Of a stretch of 49,354 bases of DNA, positions 17,223 to 26,901 are shown one piece after another. A program made the translations under genes and the position numbers. Each line of letters begins with the position of its first letter. Position 1 is the stretch's first letter. The stretch covers positions 1-49,354 of the forward strand of contig JAPLKB010000056.1 in NCBI GenBank assembly GCA_026388275.1, given 5' to 3'. The notes under the pieces were generated by a model. That model was not told the origin of the DNA. It ran no database searches and saw only the letters and a program-made list of their open reading frames with translations. The DNA is from Pseudomonadota bacterium. Lineage in GTDB: Bacteria; Desulfobacterota; Syntrophorhabdia; Syntrophorhabdales; Syntrophorhabdaceae.

Positions 17223-18431
17223 ATGATAAACATGCGGATGTTACTTTATAAAATGAAATTCATCGAAAAATTGCAAAATAAATTCTATATTTACATATTT
17301 AAAGAGCTTGCGTATATACTTTTTTTGGCCCTCGGCATACTCACCTTCATACTTATAATGAGTAAAATGGGAAGGATAGCAGATCTTGTCATAAACAAAG
17401 GGGTCGATTTAAAGGATATTATCTTATTGATTATATATTCTTCTCCGCCTTTTCTCACTTTCACCCTACCTATGGCTTTTTTGTTGTCAACTATAGTTGT
17501 GCTTGGAAGACTTTCAGCAGAGAATGAAATACTGATATTGAAAACAAGTGGTATAGACTTAAAATATCTCTTCTATCCAATTGCAGCCGTGGGCATAATA
17601 ATTACAATCGTGGGATTTATAAACACTAATCTGCTTCTTCCAAAAAGCGGCGAATTGTTCAGGGATACATTGATAAATGTAGTCAAAAAGGGTGTATCGG
17701 TAGACGACAAGGAAGGAGTATTCAATGATTCAATATCCGGCGTAGTTATATATATCGATAAAGTTGACACAAAAAATAAATCACTTTTAGGAATTCTTGT
17801 GTCTGATGACAGAGACAAGGATGTCAAGCAAATGATATCAGCTGATAAGGGTTATGTAAATTACGATCCGGCATCTCTTGATCTCTATTTTGTGCTTGAA
17901 AAAGGAAGTTTGCACAGGTGGGAAAAAATAAACGATGTTTATAGAAATCTTTCTTTTAAGAATTATTCATTTTCCATAAATCTTACTAATATGTTGCCTG
18001 GAAATGTATCTTTAAGAAAAAGACCATATGAAATGGATATAAAAGAGTTAAGACAGTCTCTTGCAAGTGCAAGCGCTTCGGACAGATACGATTTGCTTCT
18101 TGAAATCTATAAAAAATTCTCAATCCCTTTCTCATCATTAGCTTTTATATTTCTCACAATACCTCTGGGCGTAAGACGGAGGATAGAAGGAAAGGTTTCA
18201 GGCATTATATATAGTCTGGCATTATTCATTTTTTATTATATCCTGATGGCTTTTACCGAAAATGTCGGAAAATCAATACACTTGCCGGCACTACTTACAT
18301 CCTTCATACCAAATATATTAATAATTTTTATAGGCTTAAATCTTTTAAAACATTTGAATTCTGAAGAAAATGCAGGTATTTCAGAAAAACTAAAATATCT
18401 TTGGGGACACTATCTTGAAAAAGTTAAATAA
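17223..18431 (+). CDS. lptF: LptF, LPS export ABC permease
   Basis: A YjgP/YjgQ-family permease of 402 residues, partner of LptG and LptB2 in extracting LPS from the inner membrane. Three N-terminal helices (about 25-125), a periplasmic beta-jellyroll (about 135-270) and three C-terminal helices (about 300-385) are apparent. SAENEILILKTSGIDL and FSSLAFIFLTIPLGVRRR are family-typical. The ATG at 17223 is taken as start. An ATG at 17253 (MKFIEKLQNKF) is equally plausible and closer to family starts, and no Shine-Dalgarno decides. lptG overlaps by 17 bp. Confidence 0.93.
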   Translation: MINMRMLLYKMKFIEKLQNKFYIYIFKELAYILFLALGILTFILIMSKMGRIADLVINKGVDLKDIILLIIYSSPPFLTFTLPMAFLLSTIVVLGRLSAENEILILKTSGIDLKYLFYPIAAVGIIITIVGFINTNLLLPKSGELFRDTLINVVKKGVSVDDKEGVFNDSISGVVIYIDKVDTKNKSLLGILVSDDRDKDVKQMISADKGYVNYDPASLDLYFVLEKGSLHRWEKINDVYRNLSFKNYSFSINLTNMLPGNVSLRKRPYEMDIKELRQSLASASASDRYDLLLEIYKKFSIPFSSLAFIFLTIPLGVRRRIEGKVSGIIYSLALFIFYYILMAFTENVGKSIHLPALLTSFIPNILIIFIGLNLLKHLNSEENAGISEKLKYLWGHYLEKVK

Positions 18432-19491
18432 ATACTTAATCTCAAATGTTTTAAAAATATTATTGATAACTGAGCTTGCCGGACTTGTAATGTTTATAAC
18501 TATTGAGTTTTTTGAACATATGGGTGTTTTTACATCATCTTTAAAAAACTTTGTGTTAAGCATTGTTTATATATTTCTTAAAATACCCTATTATTTCAAC
18601 CTTATTTTACCGTTAACTTTTCTTATCTCGATATTAATAATGCTTATATTAATGATCAGGAACAATGAAATGGTTGTCGTCAGAACGTCTGGCATAAGTA
18701 CGATTCTGGTTATGAAACCACTTATTTTTCTTTCCATAGTATTCATAATGTTTTCATTTATCCTCTCTGAATGGATTATACCTGCAGCTTTAAATAAATC
18801 GGAATATATATATAGAATCAAGATAAAGAAAGAAGAACCATATGTATTTTTCAAAAATGGAAGTATCTGGTTTAAGAGGGGTAATGTTATAAATAACATA
18901 GACTCTATTGATGTAAAAAAGGATATTATAAAAGGGCTTACGGTGATTGAGCTATCTGATTCATACACTATCAAAAAAAGGATAGATGCAAAAGAAGGAA
19001 TATGGAAAAACGATTCCTGGTTTTTTACAGATGTTGCAGAAAGAATATTTGACGATGAAGGAATAAAATCAGTAAAAAAATATACAGTTCTAAAAGATCT
19101 TATCAGAGAACCACCTTCGGTATTCAAGGTTATGGAAAAGAATCCTGAAGAAATGGGCTACAGAGAACTTTCAAATTATATAAAAAGGCTCAAAGCAGAC
19201 GGGCATGATGTTCGGAGATATCTTGTTGATCTTTATGGCAAAGTTGCATTTCCGTTTATTAACCTTATAATGGTGTTTGCTGCATTCTCTGTCGGTTTAA
19301 GATACACTAAAACAAAAAATGTATCCATGGGGATATTTATGGGTATATGCATTGGCGTACTATACTTTCTCTTTCATAATATTTCGTTATCATATGGATA
19401 TTCAACGTTTCCACCTATTTTTGCTGCATGGTTTTCAAATATTATTTTTTTCTCCGCCGGCATAATAGGAATTGTTACTCTAAGGACATAG
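18415..19491 (+). CDS. lptG: LptG, LPS export ABC permease
   Basis: A second YjgP/YjgQ permease of 358 residues with the same layout: helices near 8-30, 45-75 and 95-120, a periplasmic domain to about 260, and three C-terminal helices. RNNEMVVVRTSGIS corresponds to the coupling-helix region contacting LptB. The start is TTG at 18415, inside the end of lptF (17-bp overlap), so translation is coupled. LptB is not in the window. Confidence 0.92.
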   Translation: MKKLNKYLISNVLKILLITELAGLVMFITIEFFEHMGVFTSSLKNFVLSIVYIFLKIPYYFNLILPLTFLISILIMLILMIRNNEMVVVRTSGISTILVMKPLIFLSIVFIMFSFILSEWIIPAALNKSEYIYRIKIKKEEPYVFFKNGSIWFKRGNVINNIDSIDVKKDIIKGLTVIELSDSYTIKKRIDAKEGIWKNDSWFFTDVAERIFDDEGIKSVKKYTVLKDLIREPPSVFKVMEKNPEEMGYRELSNYIKRLKADGHDVRRYLVDLYGKVAFPFINLIMVFAAFSVGLRYTKTKNVSMGIFMGICIGVLYFLFHNISLSYGYSTFPPIFAAWFSNIIFFSAGIIGIVTLRT

Positions 19492-19497
19492 TTTATT

Positions 19498-19962
19498 TTG
19501 AAAGCTTATCTTGATATAGAAACAGACAGATGGGGAAATATATCCGTAATAGGCATTTATACCAAACAAAAGGGGCTTTTACAGCTTTACGGAGACAACA
19601 TAACCACAGAAAATGTTGGAATATTAATTTACCAAACAAAAACAATTGTAACATTCAACGGCGATAGTTTTGATCTTCCTTTCATAAAGAAAAAATTACA
19701 TCTTGATTTAAAAGCAACCCACCACTCGCTCGATCTTTTTAAGGAAAAAAAAAGATTGGGAATCAAAGGCGGACTCAAAGAGCTTGAGAAGAAGTTTGGA
19801 ATTGTAAGAAAAACTGAGGGGATAAACGGTTATCATGCTATTAAGCTTTGGGAAAGCTACATAAGAGACGGGAACAGTGAGGCACTCGATCTTCTTCTTG
19901 AATACAACGGGGAAGATGTGATAAACCTGATAAGCCTTGAATCCTGTTTGGCAAACTTATAG
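19498..19962 (+). CDS. YprB-like 3'-5' exonuclease (RNase H fold)
   Basis: A compact 154-residue DEDD-type nuclease. The acidic set is visible: D6 and E8 in LDIET, D59 in NGDSFDLPF, D79 in HSLDLF and D140 in YNGEDVINL. This matches the stand-alone YprB/RNase_H_2 group, of unknown substrate. The start is TTG at 19498, six bases after the lptG stop, and an alpha/beta hydrolase follows 10 bp downstream, so it is within an lptFG operon. Confidence 0.85.
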   Translation: MKAYLDIETDRWGNISVIGIYTKQKGLLQLYGDNITTENVGILIYQTKTIVTFNGDSFDLPFIKKKLHLDLKATHHSLDLFKEKKRLGIKGGLKELEKKFGIVRKTEGINGYHAIKLWESYIRDGNSEALDLLLEYNGEDVINLISLESCLANL

Positions 19963-19972
19963 GAAATGGTAT

Positions 19973-20686
19973 ATGACAGAAAACTTTGAATTAGATGTTT
20001 TTCATAATAAAATATCAGGCATTATGACTGTCCCTGATGGCGACAAAAAAAACCCTTGCGTCATCCTTTCACACGGACTTATCAGCTCAAAGGAAAGCTC
20101 GAAATATATTGCAATGTCAAAAAACCTGGATGACGCAGGCATAGCATCCTGCAGATTTGATTATCATGGCTGTGGAGAGAGCGGGGGCAATATAGAAGAA
20201 ACAACTCTTACCAAAAGGGTTGGAAATCTGGATGCAATTACAGAATATGTTGTCAATCACAATCTTGTTGACGCGGATAAAATTGGTATTCTGGGAAGCA
20301 GTTTTGGCGGGTCTGCATGCATTATAAAAGCAGCCAAAGATAAAAGAATAAAATGTGTTGCACTATGGGCAACACCATATAGATTAGAAAAAAAAGAGGA
20401 TGGCAGAATATCCGAAATTGAATTTAATGAATCTATTTATACTGATTTCCTGACCTATAATCTGCTTTTAGAAGCAGCTAAGGTATCCTGTGCATTAGTA
20501 ATACATGGAGAGATAGATGAAACCGTTCCTTGCTCTGAAGGAAAATCAATATACAAATGCCTGAAAAAACCAAAAAAAATTGAAATTATTAAAGGTGCTG
20601 ATCACATATTTTCAAATTTATCACACAGAGAAAAGGCAATCAGTCTGTCTTTGAACTGGTTTAGAAGGTTTTTCCTGGGCAGTTAA
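19973..20686 (+). CDS. alpha/beta hydrolase
   Basis: The ATG at 19973 has AGGAA 8 bases upstream, giving 237 residues (an earlier GTG/ATG extension overlaps the previous gene). The catalytic triad is readable: nucleophile in GSSFGGS, acid in HGEIDETVP and histidine in GADHIF. Oxyanion motif HGL and RFDYHGCGES follow the esterase/acyl-peptidase-like pattern. It is cytoplasmic with no signal peptide. Substrate unknown. Confidence 0.88.
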   Translation: MTENFELDVFHNKISGIMTVPDGDKKNPCVILSHGLISSKESSKYIAMSKNLDDAGIASCRFDYHGCGESGGNIEETTLTKRVGNLDAITEYVVNHNLVDADKIGILGSSFGGSACIIKAAKDKRIKCVALWATPYRLEKKEDGRISEIEFNESIYTDFLTYNLLLEAAKVSCALVIHGEIDETVPCSEGKSIYKCLKKPKKIEIIKGADHIFSNLSHREKAISLSLNWFRRFFLGS

Positions 20687-20687
20687 A

Positions 20688-21374
20688 CTATTCCTTTTTT
20701 TTATCTCCCTTTGATTTTACTCTTTCCCTTATTAAATCCCCTACAACATTGCTTAACCCAATGCCCAGCGCAAGAGAAAGGGCCAGAATAATTCCTCCAA
20801 ATATTATGAGAAAACTGATTGTTATAATGGTATTCCCTACACCTATGTATTCAAATACAATACCAAATGTAATAATAACCAGGAATATTCTCGTTCCTTT
20901 CGCTATCAGGTCACCATATTTTATATCTGCATTCTCACAAGTCATAAATATTACCCTGCTGATAAAATTACTGAAAATAATCCCCATAATAATAATAAAA
21001 AGAGACACTACTATATGCGGTAAAGCATTTGAAACCCTTGTAGCATATTCGGTAAATTGTGATATACCTATAAAATTCAAGCCGAAAGAAAAAAAAGCAA
21101 TTATAAATATCCAAAATACAATCTTACTCAGTATTAATGAGGGGAGTGTTTTAACTCCTCCTTTTTTCAAAAAATTAACTATTCCAACATCATTTGCCCA
21201 TTTATCAAATCGAAACAGGATCAGGAGTTTGCAAAGAAGCTTTTTTATGACCCAACTTATAAAAAATCCTACTACCATAATAAAAAGCATAACAAGTATG
21301 TTAAGGAAGATTTCCGTAAAATTTTCATACAAATCAAGAAACATGTCTTTGAAGAAATCTTTCATACTGAGCAT
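20688..21374 (-). CDS. MscS-type transmembrane-helix membrane protein
   Basis: The 228-residue protein has about five hydrophobic segments. The repeated pattern of glycine-spaced helices (FFISWVIKKLL, NFISRVIF, ALSLALGIGLSNVVGDLI) matches the conserved TM-helix repeat found in small mechanosensitive-channel relatives. It lacks the cytoplasmic MscS beta domain, so channel gating is uncertain. The ATG at 21374 (MLSMKDFF) or the internal Met is the start. It ends one base from the convergent hydrolase gene. Confidence 0.75.
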   Translation of the reverse strand: MLSMKDFFKDMFLDLYENFTEIFLNILVMLFIMVVGFFISWVIKKLLCKLLILFRFDKWANDVGIVNFLKKGGVKTLPSLILSKIVFWIFIIAFFSFGLNFIGISQFTEYATRVSNALPHIVVSLFIIIMGIIFSNFISRVIFMTCENADIKYGDLIAKGTRIFLVIITFGIVFEYIGVGNTIITISFLIIFGGIILALSLALGIGLSNVVGDLIRERVKSKGDKKKE

Positions 21375-21401
21375 CTTATTAGATGTGGCTATTTATGTCA
21401 A

Positions 21402-22400
21402 TTGAAAAATGCCACACATTATAGTATCCTAAGCCACATGAATAACATCACAACAATTATTGGGACAAAGGAAAATATATATGAAGATATACGCGGTTTT
21501 TCAGAAAAACTTGTAGATAACCCTGAAATTGTTGTTGTTACAAAAAAAGATATAAAGGATAAAGTGATAGAACAATCTTCTGCACTTTTTTTTGATAAAA
21601 ATATAGTTCTGACACTTTTGGACCCTGAAAGAGAAGTTCTGGAAGAGATAAAAGGACATCTGGTATTGCTAAAAGAAAAAATACACATCATCATATATTT
21701 AACAACTCCTGTGTCTAACACTCAAAACCAGATTGAATCTACAACAATTATTATTAAAAAAGATAAGGAAAAGCGGATTAAGGACAGAGTCCTCGCTTTA
21801 CTTAAAAAACATAACAAAGTAATGACGGATAAAGGGTTCAAACTTTTCAGAGAGAGAGTTGCAGATGAATCAGTGCTTGAACCAGAGTTGATGAAGCTCG
21901 TAAATTATGTTGGCGTCAATAAAGAGATAAAATCCGCAGATGTTAAATCTATTGTCACCGAAACACACGAAGAAAATTTGTTAAATTTGTTTGATTTTAT
22001 AGCGCAGACCGATAAAAAAGAAATGTTGAACGCATTAGAAACACTTCTATCTGGCGGGATGAATATACTTGCGGTTCAAGGTTTTTTAGTAAAGCAGACA
22101 AGATTAATGCTTCAGGTAAAGGATATGGAAGAAATCCTAAAAACAAATCAAGAATACCCTGCTTTTTCAAAAATATTTAATAAATGGAAAGAAGACATTG
22201 AAATAACACCACTTGAAAAGAAACTTTACCTCTCTTATCAGAAACCTTTTTATGCATATAAACTATCAAAAACAAGTCAACGTTTTAAAAGAAAAGACCT
22301 GTTATCTTTCTTTAACATGCTGATGTATTTCGATACAAAAGTAAAAAGCGGCACCAAACAAGACCGCATACGTTTGGAACATGCTTTATTAGGTGCATAA
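21402..22400 (+). CDS. holA: DNA polymerase III subunit delta
   Basis: The 332-residue frame has the HolA layout: a divergent N-terminal AAA+-like part (with MNNITTIIGTKENIYEDI), a middle part with THEENLLNLFDFIAQTDKKEMLNALETLLSGG (the conserved 'F.l.dAi..gd...Al..l..Ll..G' block) and a C-terminal helical collar (LYLSYQKPFYAYKLSKTSQRF). HolA opens the beta clamp in the clamp loader. The start is unsettled: TTG 21402 or ATG 21438. The M50 protease follows immediately. Confidence 0.78.
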   Translation: MKNATHYSILSHMNNITTIIGTKENIYEDIRGFSEKLVDNPEIVVVTKKDIKDKVIEQSSALFFDKNIVLTLLDPEREVLEEIKGHLVLLKEKIHIIIYLTTPVSNTQNQIESTTIIIKKDKEKRIKDRVLALLKKHNKVMTDKGFKLFRERVADESVLEPELMKLVNYVGVNKEIKSADVKSIVTETHEENLLNLFDFIAQTDKKEMLNALETLLSGGMNILAVQGFLVKQTRLMLQVKDMEEILKTNQEYPAFSKIFNKWKEDIEITPLEKKLYLSYQKPFYAYKLSKTSQRFKRKDLLSFFNMLMYFDTKVKSGTKQDRIRLEHALLGA

Positions 22401-23204
22401 GTGATCCTCCAAGCAATGCTTTTTTTGCTCACTATCGCATCTACATACATTGTTGGAGGACCGTTATATAGTTTGTCAATCATATCTATACTGCTTGCGC
22501 ATGAAATGGGGCATTATTTTATGAGCAGGAAATATGGCATACCGGCAACCCTACCTTATTTTTTACCTTTTCCCCTCTCACCCTTTGGTACATTTGGCGC
22601 AATAATAAAGATAAAAGGTGTTTTTATCAATAAAAAGGCTCTTTTTGACATCGGGGTAGCAGGGCCACTGTCAGGCTTTGTCGTGTCAGTACCATTAATA
22701 ATCTTAGGTATTAAACTATCCACAATCCAATCAGTGACCGGCAACGCATCATACCTTAAACTTGGTGACCCCTTAATCTTCAAGATTGTTCAACAATTGT
22801 TAATAGGCAACATACCTGAAGGCTCTGACCTTGTCCTGCATCCATTTGGTTATGCCGGGTGGGTAGGTTTGTTTGTTACGGCACTGAACCTTTTGCCTGT
22901 TGGACAGCTCGATGGTGGTCATATTGTCTATGCGGTATTCGGTGAAAAGAGCAAATGGGTCTTTGGCGCAACTCTAATTGCACTCGGGGTATTCTCAATC
23001 TTTTATAACCCAGGATGGTTAGCACTTGTTATTATTCTTCTTATTTTCGGTATGCGTCACCCGCAACCTTTTGACACTGAAACAGAACTTGACGATAAAA
23101 GGAAATTTATAGCATTCGTTATACTTATAATATTTATACTTTCATTCACCCCTATTCCATTCCCATCGTTAAACATAAGCAAGAGTTCGGGGATCCTTAT
23201 ATAA
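22401..23204 (+). CDS. site-2-protease (M50) family membrane metalloprotease
   Basis: The 267-residue polytopic protein carries HEMGH at 34-38 in the first helix (zinc ligands plus catalytic Glu) and NLLPVGQLDGGH, the third zinc ligand (Asp) motif. LPYFLPFPLSPFGTFGA is typical of the subgroup without a PDZ domain. It probably cleaves membrane protein substrates within the bilayer. The start is GTG, the base after the holA stop (TAAGTG). Confidence 0.9.
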   Translation: MILQAMLFLLTIASTYIVGGPLYSLSIISILLAHEMGHYFMSRKYGIPATLPYFLPFPLSPFGTFGAIIKIKGVFINKKALFDIGVAGPLSGFVVSVPLIILGIKLSTIQSVTGNASYLKLGDPLIFKIVQQLLIGNIPEGSDLVLHPFGYAGWVGLFVTALNLLPVGQLDGGHIVYAVFGEKSKWVFGATLIALGVFSIFYNPGWLALVIILLIFGMRHPQPFDTETELDDKRKFIAFVILIIFILSFTPIPFPSLNISKSSGILI

Positions 23205-23280
23205 TATCGTTTAAATAAAATCCTCCGTCGCAAGTAAACAAGCACTGGAAATTGCGGAGCTTAATCATATTAGAAAAAAA

Positions 23281-23895
23281 CTAAAATATGGGCCTTACGC
23301 TCTTTGCCGGCTGTAGATTAAGACTTGTGATAACTTCTGAATCATTAACAACTTCCGCGAAGGTTTTTCTTCTATCTAGAAAATCAAACACATCTTCTCG
23401 AGTAAAATAGATATGGATATACTCAACAAACCCTCCGTACTGATTGCATTGTGAGTAATCCCTGACAGGCCAGTATATACCAAGAGCTAATCCTTCAATA
23501 TCATCCCTGTTAAGGTCTTCCTTCTTTATATAGTTCAAATATTTCGGAAAGTAAGTCTGAAGCACATTGGAAAACCTTTTCTCGGGTTCTGTAGCTCTTT
23601 CGTCGAAAACAATTTCGGACGGCCTGATATTCATCATTATGTAATGAAGTTTTTCATTTTTGCCATCATTCAGTATTGTCAGACCTATACCCTCTTTGTA
23701 AATACCCACATTGGAATTATTAAGCCTGTGGTAAATCCCTTTTAGAAGACTCTCGTTGTCCGCATAAATTTTTTTCATCCTTATATCATCATATGAAGTT
23801 TTCATGCTCTCTGCCTGGTTTTTAGCCACGTAAATCGGGCCTGCAGCACAGGAACAAAGAAAAACCAATAAACAAATAAAGATTATTTTCTTCAT
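23281..23895 (-). CDS. outer/inner membrane lipoprotein of unknown function
   Basis: The ATG at 23893-23895 follows AAGGAG and yields MKKIIFICLLVFLCSCAAG, a type II signal with lipobox LCSC. The mature protein is about 190 residues and alpha/beta, with a central segment SEIVFDERATEPEKRFSNVLQTYF and a late VEYIHIYFTREDVFDFLDRRKTF. No family is recognised. It starts one base after the merR-type stop, so it is the distal gene of the pheT-ihfA operon. Confidence 0.7.
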   Translation of the reverse strand: MKKIIFICLLVFLCSCAAGPIYVAKNQAESMKTSYDDIRMKKIYADNESLLKGIYHRLNNSNVGIYKEGIGLTILNDGKNEKLHYIMMNIRPSEIVFDERATEPEKRFSNVLQTYFPKYLNYIKKEDLNRDDIEGLALGIYWPVRDYSQCNQYGGFVEYIHIYFTREDVFDFLDRRKTFAEVVNDSEVITSLNLQPAKSVRPIF

Positions 23896-23896
23896 A

Positions 23897-24208
23897 TCAG
23901 CTCCTTTCCTGCAATATTTCAACTATTTCCGTCAGTTCTTCCCTTATCTCATTTAAAACATTTTTATTGACAGACATATATTTCTTTGCTCCATCTATGG
24001 TAAATTTTTTTTCATAGAGAAGTTTTTTTATGGTAAATATTGTATTCAGATCTTTCTTCTTATACAGCCTTTGACCAGTAGCGCTCTTTGAAGGTTTTAT
24101 ATCCTTGAATTCTTGCTCCCAGTATCTCAGCACATGCGGTTTGAGGCCTGTAATTTTGCACACTTCTTTTATTCTGTAAAACATCCTGTCAGGGATATTT
24201 GACGTCAT
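23897..24208 (-). CDS. MerR-family transcriptional regulator
   Basis: A 103-residue single-domain MerR protein. FYRIKEVCKITGLKPHVLRYWEQEF is the winged-helix start and RLYKKKDLNTIFTIKKLLYEKKFTIDGAKKYM the second part, followed by a short dimer helix. There is no effector domain and no metal-binding Cys. It follows ihfA by 7 bp; an ihfA-merR pair after pheT is a common deltaproteobacterial arrangement. Confidence 0.9.
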   Translation of the reverse strand: MTSNIPDRMFYRIKEVCKITGLKPHVLRYWEQEFKDIKPSKSATGQRLYKKKDLNTIFTIKKLLYEKKFTIDGAKKYMSVNKNVLNEIREELTEIVEILQERS

Positions 24209-24215
24209 AATGAGT

Positions 24216-24494
24216 TTATTTACTGTTTATCTCATCTTTTAAAACTTGGCTCAGTCTGTAATTTAAGACCTTTCTTTTGCTTATTTCAATTTCATCTCCA
24301 GTCTGTGGGTTTCTCCCTCTTCGTGACCTTTTCTGTTTTATGATGAAATTACCAAATCCTGACACTTTTACATTCTCTCCTTTTGCCAATGTTTCCTTTA
24401 TAATCTCAAAAAACAAATCAACCAGATCTGCACATTCACGTTTTGAAAGACCAAGCCTTTCATATACGTTTGTAACTATTTCTGACTTTGTCAT
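24216..24494 (-). CDS. ihfA: integration host factor subunit alpha
   Basis: A DNABII protein of 92 residues that bends DNA. GFGNFIIKQKRSRRGRNPQTG holds the DNA-intercalating beta arm with the Pro of RNPQTG, and the N-terminal helices LSKRECADLVDLFFEIIKETL are typical. It could also be an HU homologue, but placement after pheT supports IhfA. AAGGAGGG precedes the ATG at 24492-24494. It lies 16 bp after pheT. Confidence 0.92.
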   Translation of the reverse strand: MTKSEIVTNVYERLGLSKRECADLVDLFFEIIKETLAKGENVKVSGFGNFIIKQKRSRRGRNPQTGDEIEISKRKVLNYRLSQVLKDEINSK

Positions 24495-24510
24495 ATACCC
24501 TCCTTAATTC

Positions 24511-26892
24511 TTAGGTCCTCAATGTAATACCATTTATAGATGTAAGCTCTTGTATAATAATTCCCTGTAGGTCGTTAACCTCTTCGTCCTTTAAAGTATC
24601 TTTATAAGACTGAAACACTACACGGAATGATATACTCTTCATTTCTTTTTTGAACATATCAAAGACACCTACCGATTGTATTAAAGGTGAAGCCTTCTTA
24701 ATCTTATCAATCAACATGTAGACTTGTATGCCATCATCTATGTAAAATGAAAAATCTCTTATAACATGCGGATATTTTGGCATAGGTTTGTACTTTGGTT
24801 CAATTTTACCAGTTTTTAAAATTATGTCAAATCTTAATTCAGCTCCATAAACTTTTTGTTCAATTTCGTATGACTTTAAAACTTCTTCTCTTATTTCCCC
24901 TACCCAGCCGATTTTTATACCATTTATTGATACATCAGCAGCGTTTGCCGGGTTCAAAAAAGGTTCCTGGGTTTTTCCAAAATCAAATTCCAGTCCAAAA
25001 CAATTAGCCGAACCTTCCAAAACACCTTTTATGTCAAAAAAATCATATTCGTTATATATATCCCTCCAGAAATACTCCCTTTCCTTTCCTGTTAAGGCAA
25101 AACAGACAGCAGGATATTCAATCGGCAGCCTGTCTTCATGTTGAAAAAAAACTTTTCCCATTTCATAAAATTTTAAATTTTTTGAGCCTCTATTTAAATT
25201 ATATGCAATATTTTTTAACAACCCCGCTGTTATAAACGTTCTCATTACTTCATATTCTTTTGATATAGGATTCAAAATTTTAACACAGGAAGATCTTTCG
25301 TCATCGGATGAAATAAAAAAACTATCTATATCCTTTTTACAAAAAAAAGCAAAATTTACTACTTCATAAAAACCGGCTGATTTTAGATAATCCTTCATAA
25401 TGGCAAAATATTTATCTTTTTTATCCCTTTTCAGGATCTTGGAGACTGAAACAGGCAGCGTTGCAGGAATGGAATCATAACCATATATGCGCGCGACTTC
25501 TTCGATTACGTCCATATATTCATTTATGTCATGTCTGTAATGAGGTATTGAAACCATAAAACCGCTTTCTTCTTCTTTCGTAACATATAAGTCTATCGAT
25601 TTCAAAGAATTAACAATATCATTATGTTCTATTGTTAACCCGAGGATATCATTTACCTTTCCAAAACTTACAAAAATCTGCTTAACTTCCTTCCTTTCAT
25701 ATATTTCACATTTTCCACCTAAGACCACGCCACCGGAGAGCTTATTCATTAGAAAAGCCGCTCTCTTTGCGGCAAAATCAACATTATCAATATCGATACC
25801 TTTTTCAAACCTCGATGAAGCCTCTGATTTCAGGCCTAATCTTCTTGCTGTTTTCCTTATAAACAGAGGATTAAAAAAAGCACTTTCAAGAGCAACTTCT
25901 TTTGTGTCAGGGGCAATCTCGGAATTCTCGCCACCCATTATACCAGCAATTGCAACAGGGCCATCCCCGTCACATATGAGTATATCTCCATTTTCAAGTT
26001 TTCTGTCTTCTCCATCAAGCGTTCGAAAAATAGTTTCTGAATCAATTAATTTTACTCTTATTTTATTGCCCCTAAGCTTCCGATAATCAAATGCATGGAG
26101 CGGTTGTCCAAGTTCCAGCATCACATAGTTAGTAACATCAACAATTGAGTTTATCGGTCTCATGCCGCATTTTATTATCCTGCTTCTCATCCAGTAAGGA
26201 GACTTGTTGATAGTTATCTCCTTCAGCATTAACAATACGTATCTGGGGCAACCTTCAAGGCTTAGAACTTCAAGCGAAATTTGATCGTTTATATCCCTCT
26301 TTTCGTCAGCAATGTATTCAAAGGGCAGCATTCTTGCCTTCTGGTCCAGGATGCTTCCTACTTCCCTTGCAATTCCGTAAACTGATGAGCAATCTCCTCT
26401 GTTTGGAGCTACATTTATATCAAGAATAAAGTCTCTGAAACTTTCAATATCTTTAAGCTGTTTACCTGCTTGAAGATTATTTTCTAAAATGAATATGCCA
26501 CTGTGGTCATCAGAAAGACCAAGCTCTTTTTCTGAGCAGAGCATGCCTAAAGAAGTTATCCCCTTTATCTCTTTTTTCTCTAAAACAGTTCCATCAGCCA
26601 GACGCGCGCCAACCATTGCCACAGGTACATTGTCACCTGTATTAACATTCTTTGCGCCGCATACAATCGACATGATTTCTTTACCTGTATCAACTTTACA
26701 TAAGGATAATTTGTCTGCAAGCGGGTGTTTTTCTACGGCCAAAACTTTTCCAACAATTACATTATCGAAGGAAGGGGCATACTCCTCAACCGACTCGACC
26801 TCGAGACCACGCATGGTAAGTCTTTTAGCAAGCTCATGAGGATCCATATCCATAACAACAAACTCTTTTAACCATTCATAGGGGACTCTCAA
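24511..26892 (-). CDS. pheT: phenylalanyl-tRNA synthetase beta subunit
   Basis: The 793 residues match the bacterial norm. Domains: N-terminal EMAP-type tRNA-binding OB fold (about 40-150), B1/B5 and B3/B4 (editing) regions in the middle, catalytic-like core with DVIEEVARIYGYDSIP, and C-terminal FDX-ACB domain (YPHVIRDFSFYIDD). It forms an alpha2-beta2 enzyme with PheS. The start must be TTG at 26890-26892 behind GAGGTAA, since the nearby ATG is followed by a stop in its frame. It is nine bases after pheS. Confidence 0.97.
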   Translation of the reverse strand: MRVPYEWLKEFVVMDMDPHELAKRLTMRGLEVESVEEYAPSFDNVIVGKVLAVEKHPLADKLSLCKVDTGKEIMSIVCGAKNVNTGDNVPVAMVGARLADGTVLEKKEIKGITSLGMLCSEKELGLSDDHSGIFILENNLQAGKQLKDIESFRDFILDINVAPNRGDCSSVYGIAREVGSILDQKARMLPFEYIADEKRDINDQISLEVLSLEGCPRYVLLMLKEITINKSPYWMRSRIIKCGMRPINSIVDVTNYVMLELGQPLHAFDYRKLRGNKIRVKLIDSETIFRTLDGEDRKLENGDILICDGDGPVAIAGIMGGENSEIAPDTKEVALESAFFNPLFIRKTARRLGLKSEASSRFEKGIDIDNVDFAAKRAAFLMNKLSGGVVLGGKCEIYERKEVKQIFVSFGKVNDILGLTIEHNDIVNSLKSIDLYVTKEEESGFMVSIPHYRHDINEYMDVIEEVARIYGYDSIPATLPVSVSKILKRDKKDKYFAIMKDYLKSAGFYEVVNFAFFCKKDIDSFFISSDDERSSCVKILNPISKEYEVMRTFITAGLLKNIAYNLNRGSKNLKFYEMGKVFFQHEDRLPIEYPAVCFALTGKEREYFWRDIYNEYDFFDIKGVLEGSANCFGLEFDFGKTQEPFLNPANAADVSINGIKIGWVGEIREEVLKSYEIEQKVYGAELRFDIILKTGKIEPKYKPMPKYPHVIRDFSFYIDDGIQVYMLIDKIKKASPLIQSVGVFDMFKKEMKSISFRVVFQSYKDTLKDEEVNDLQGIIIQELTSINGITLRT

Positions 26893-26901
26893 TACATTAC
26901 C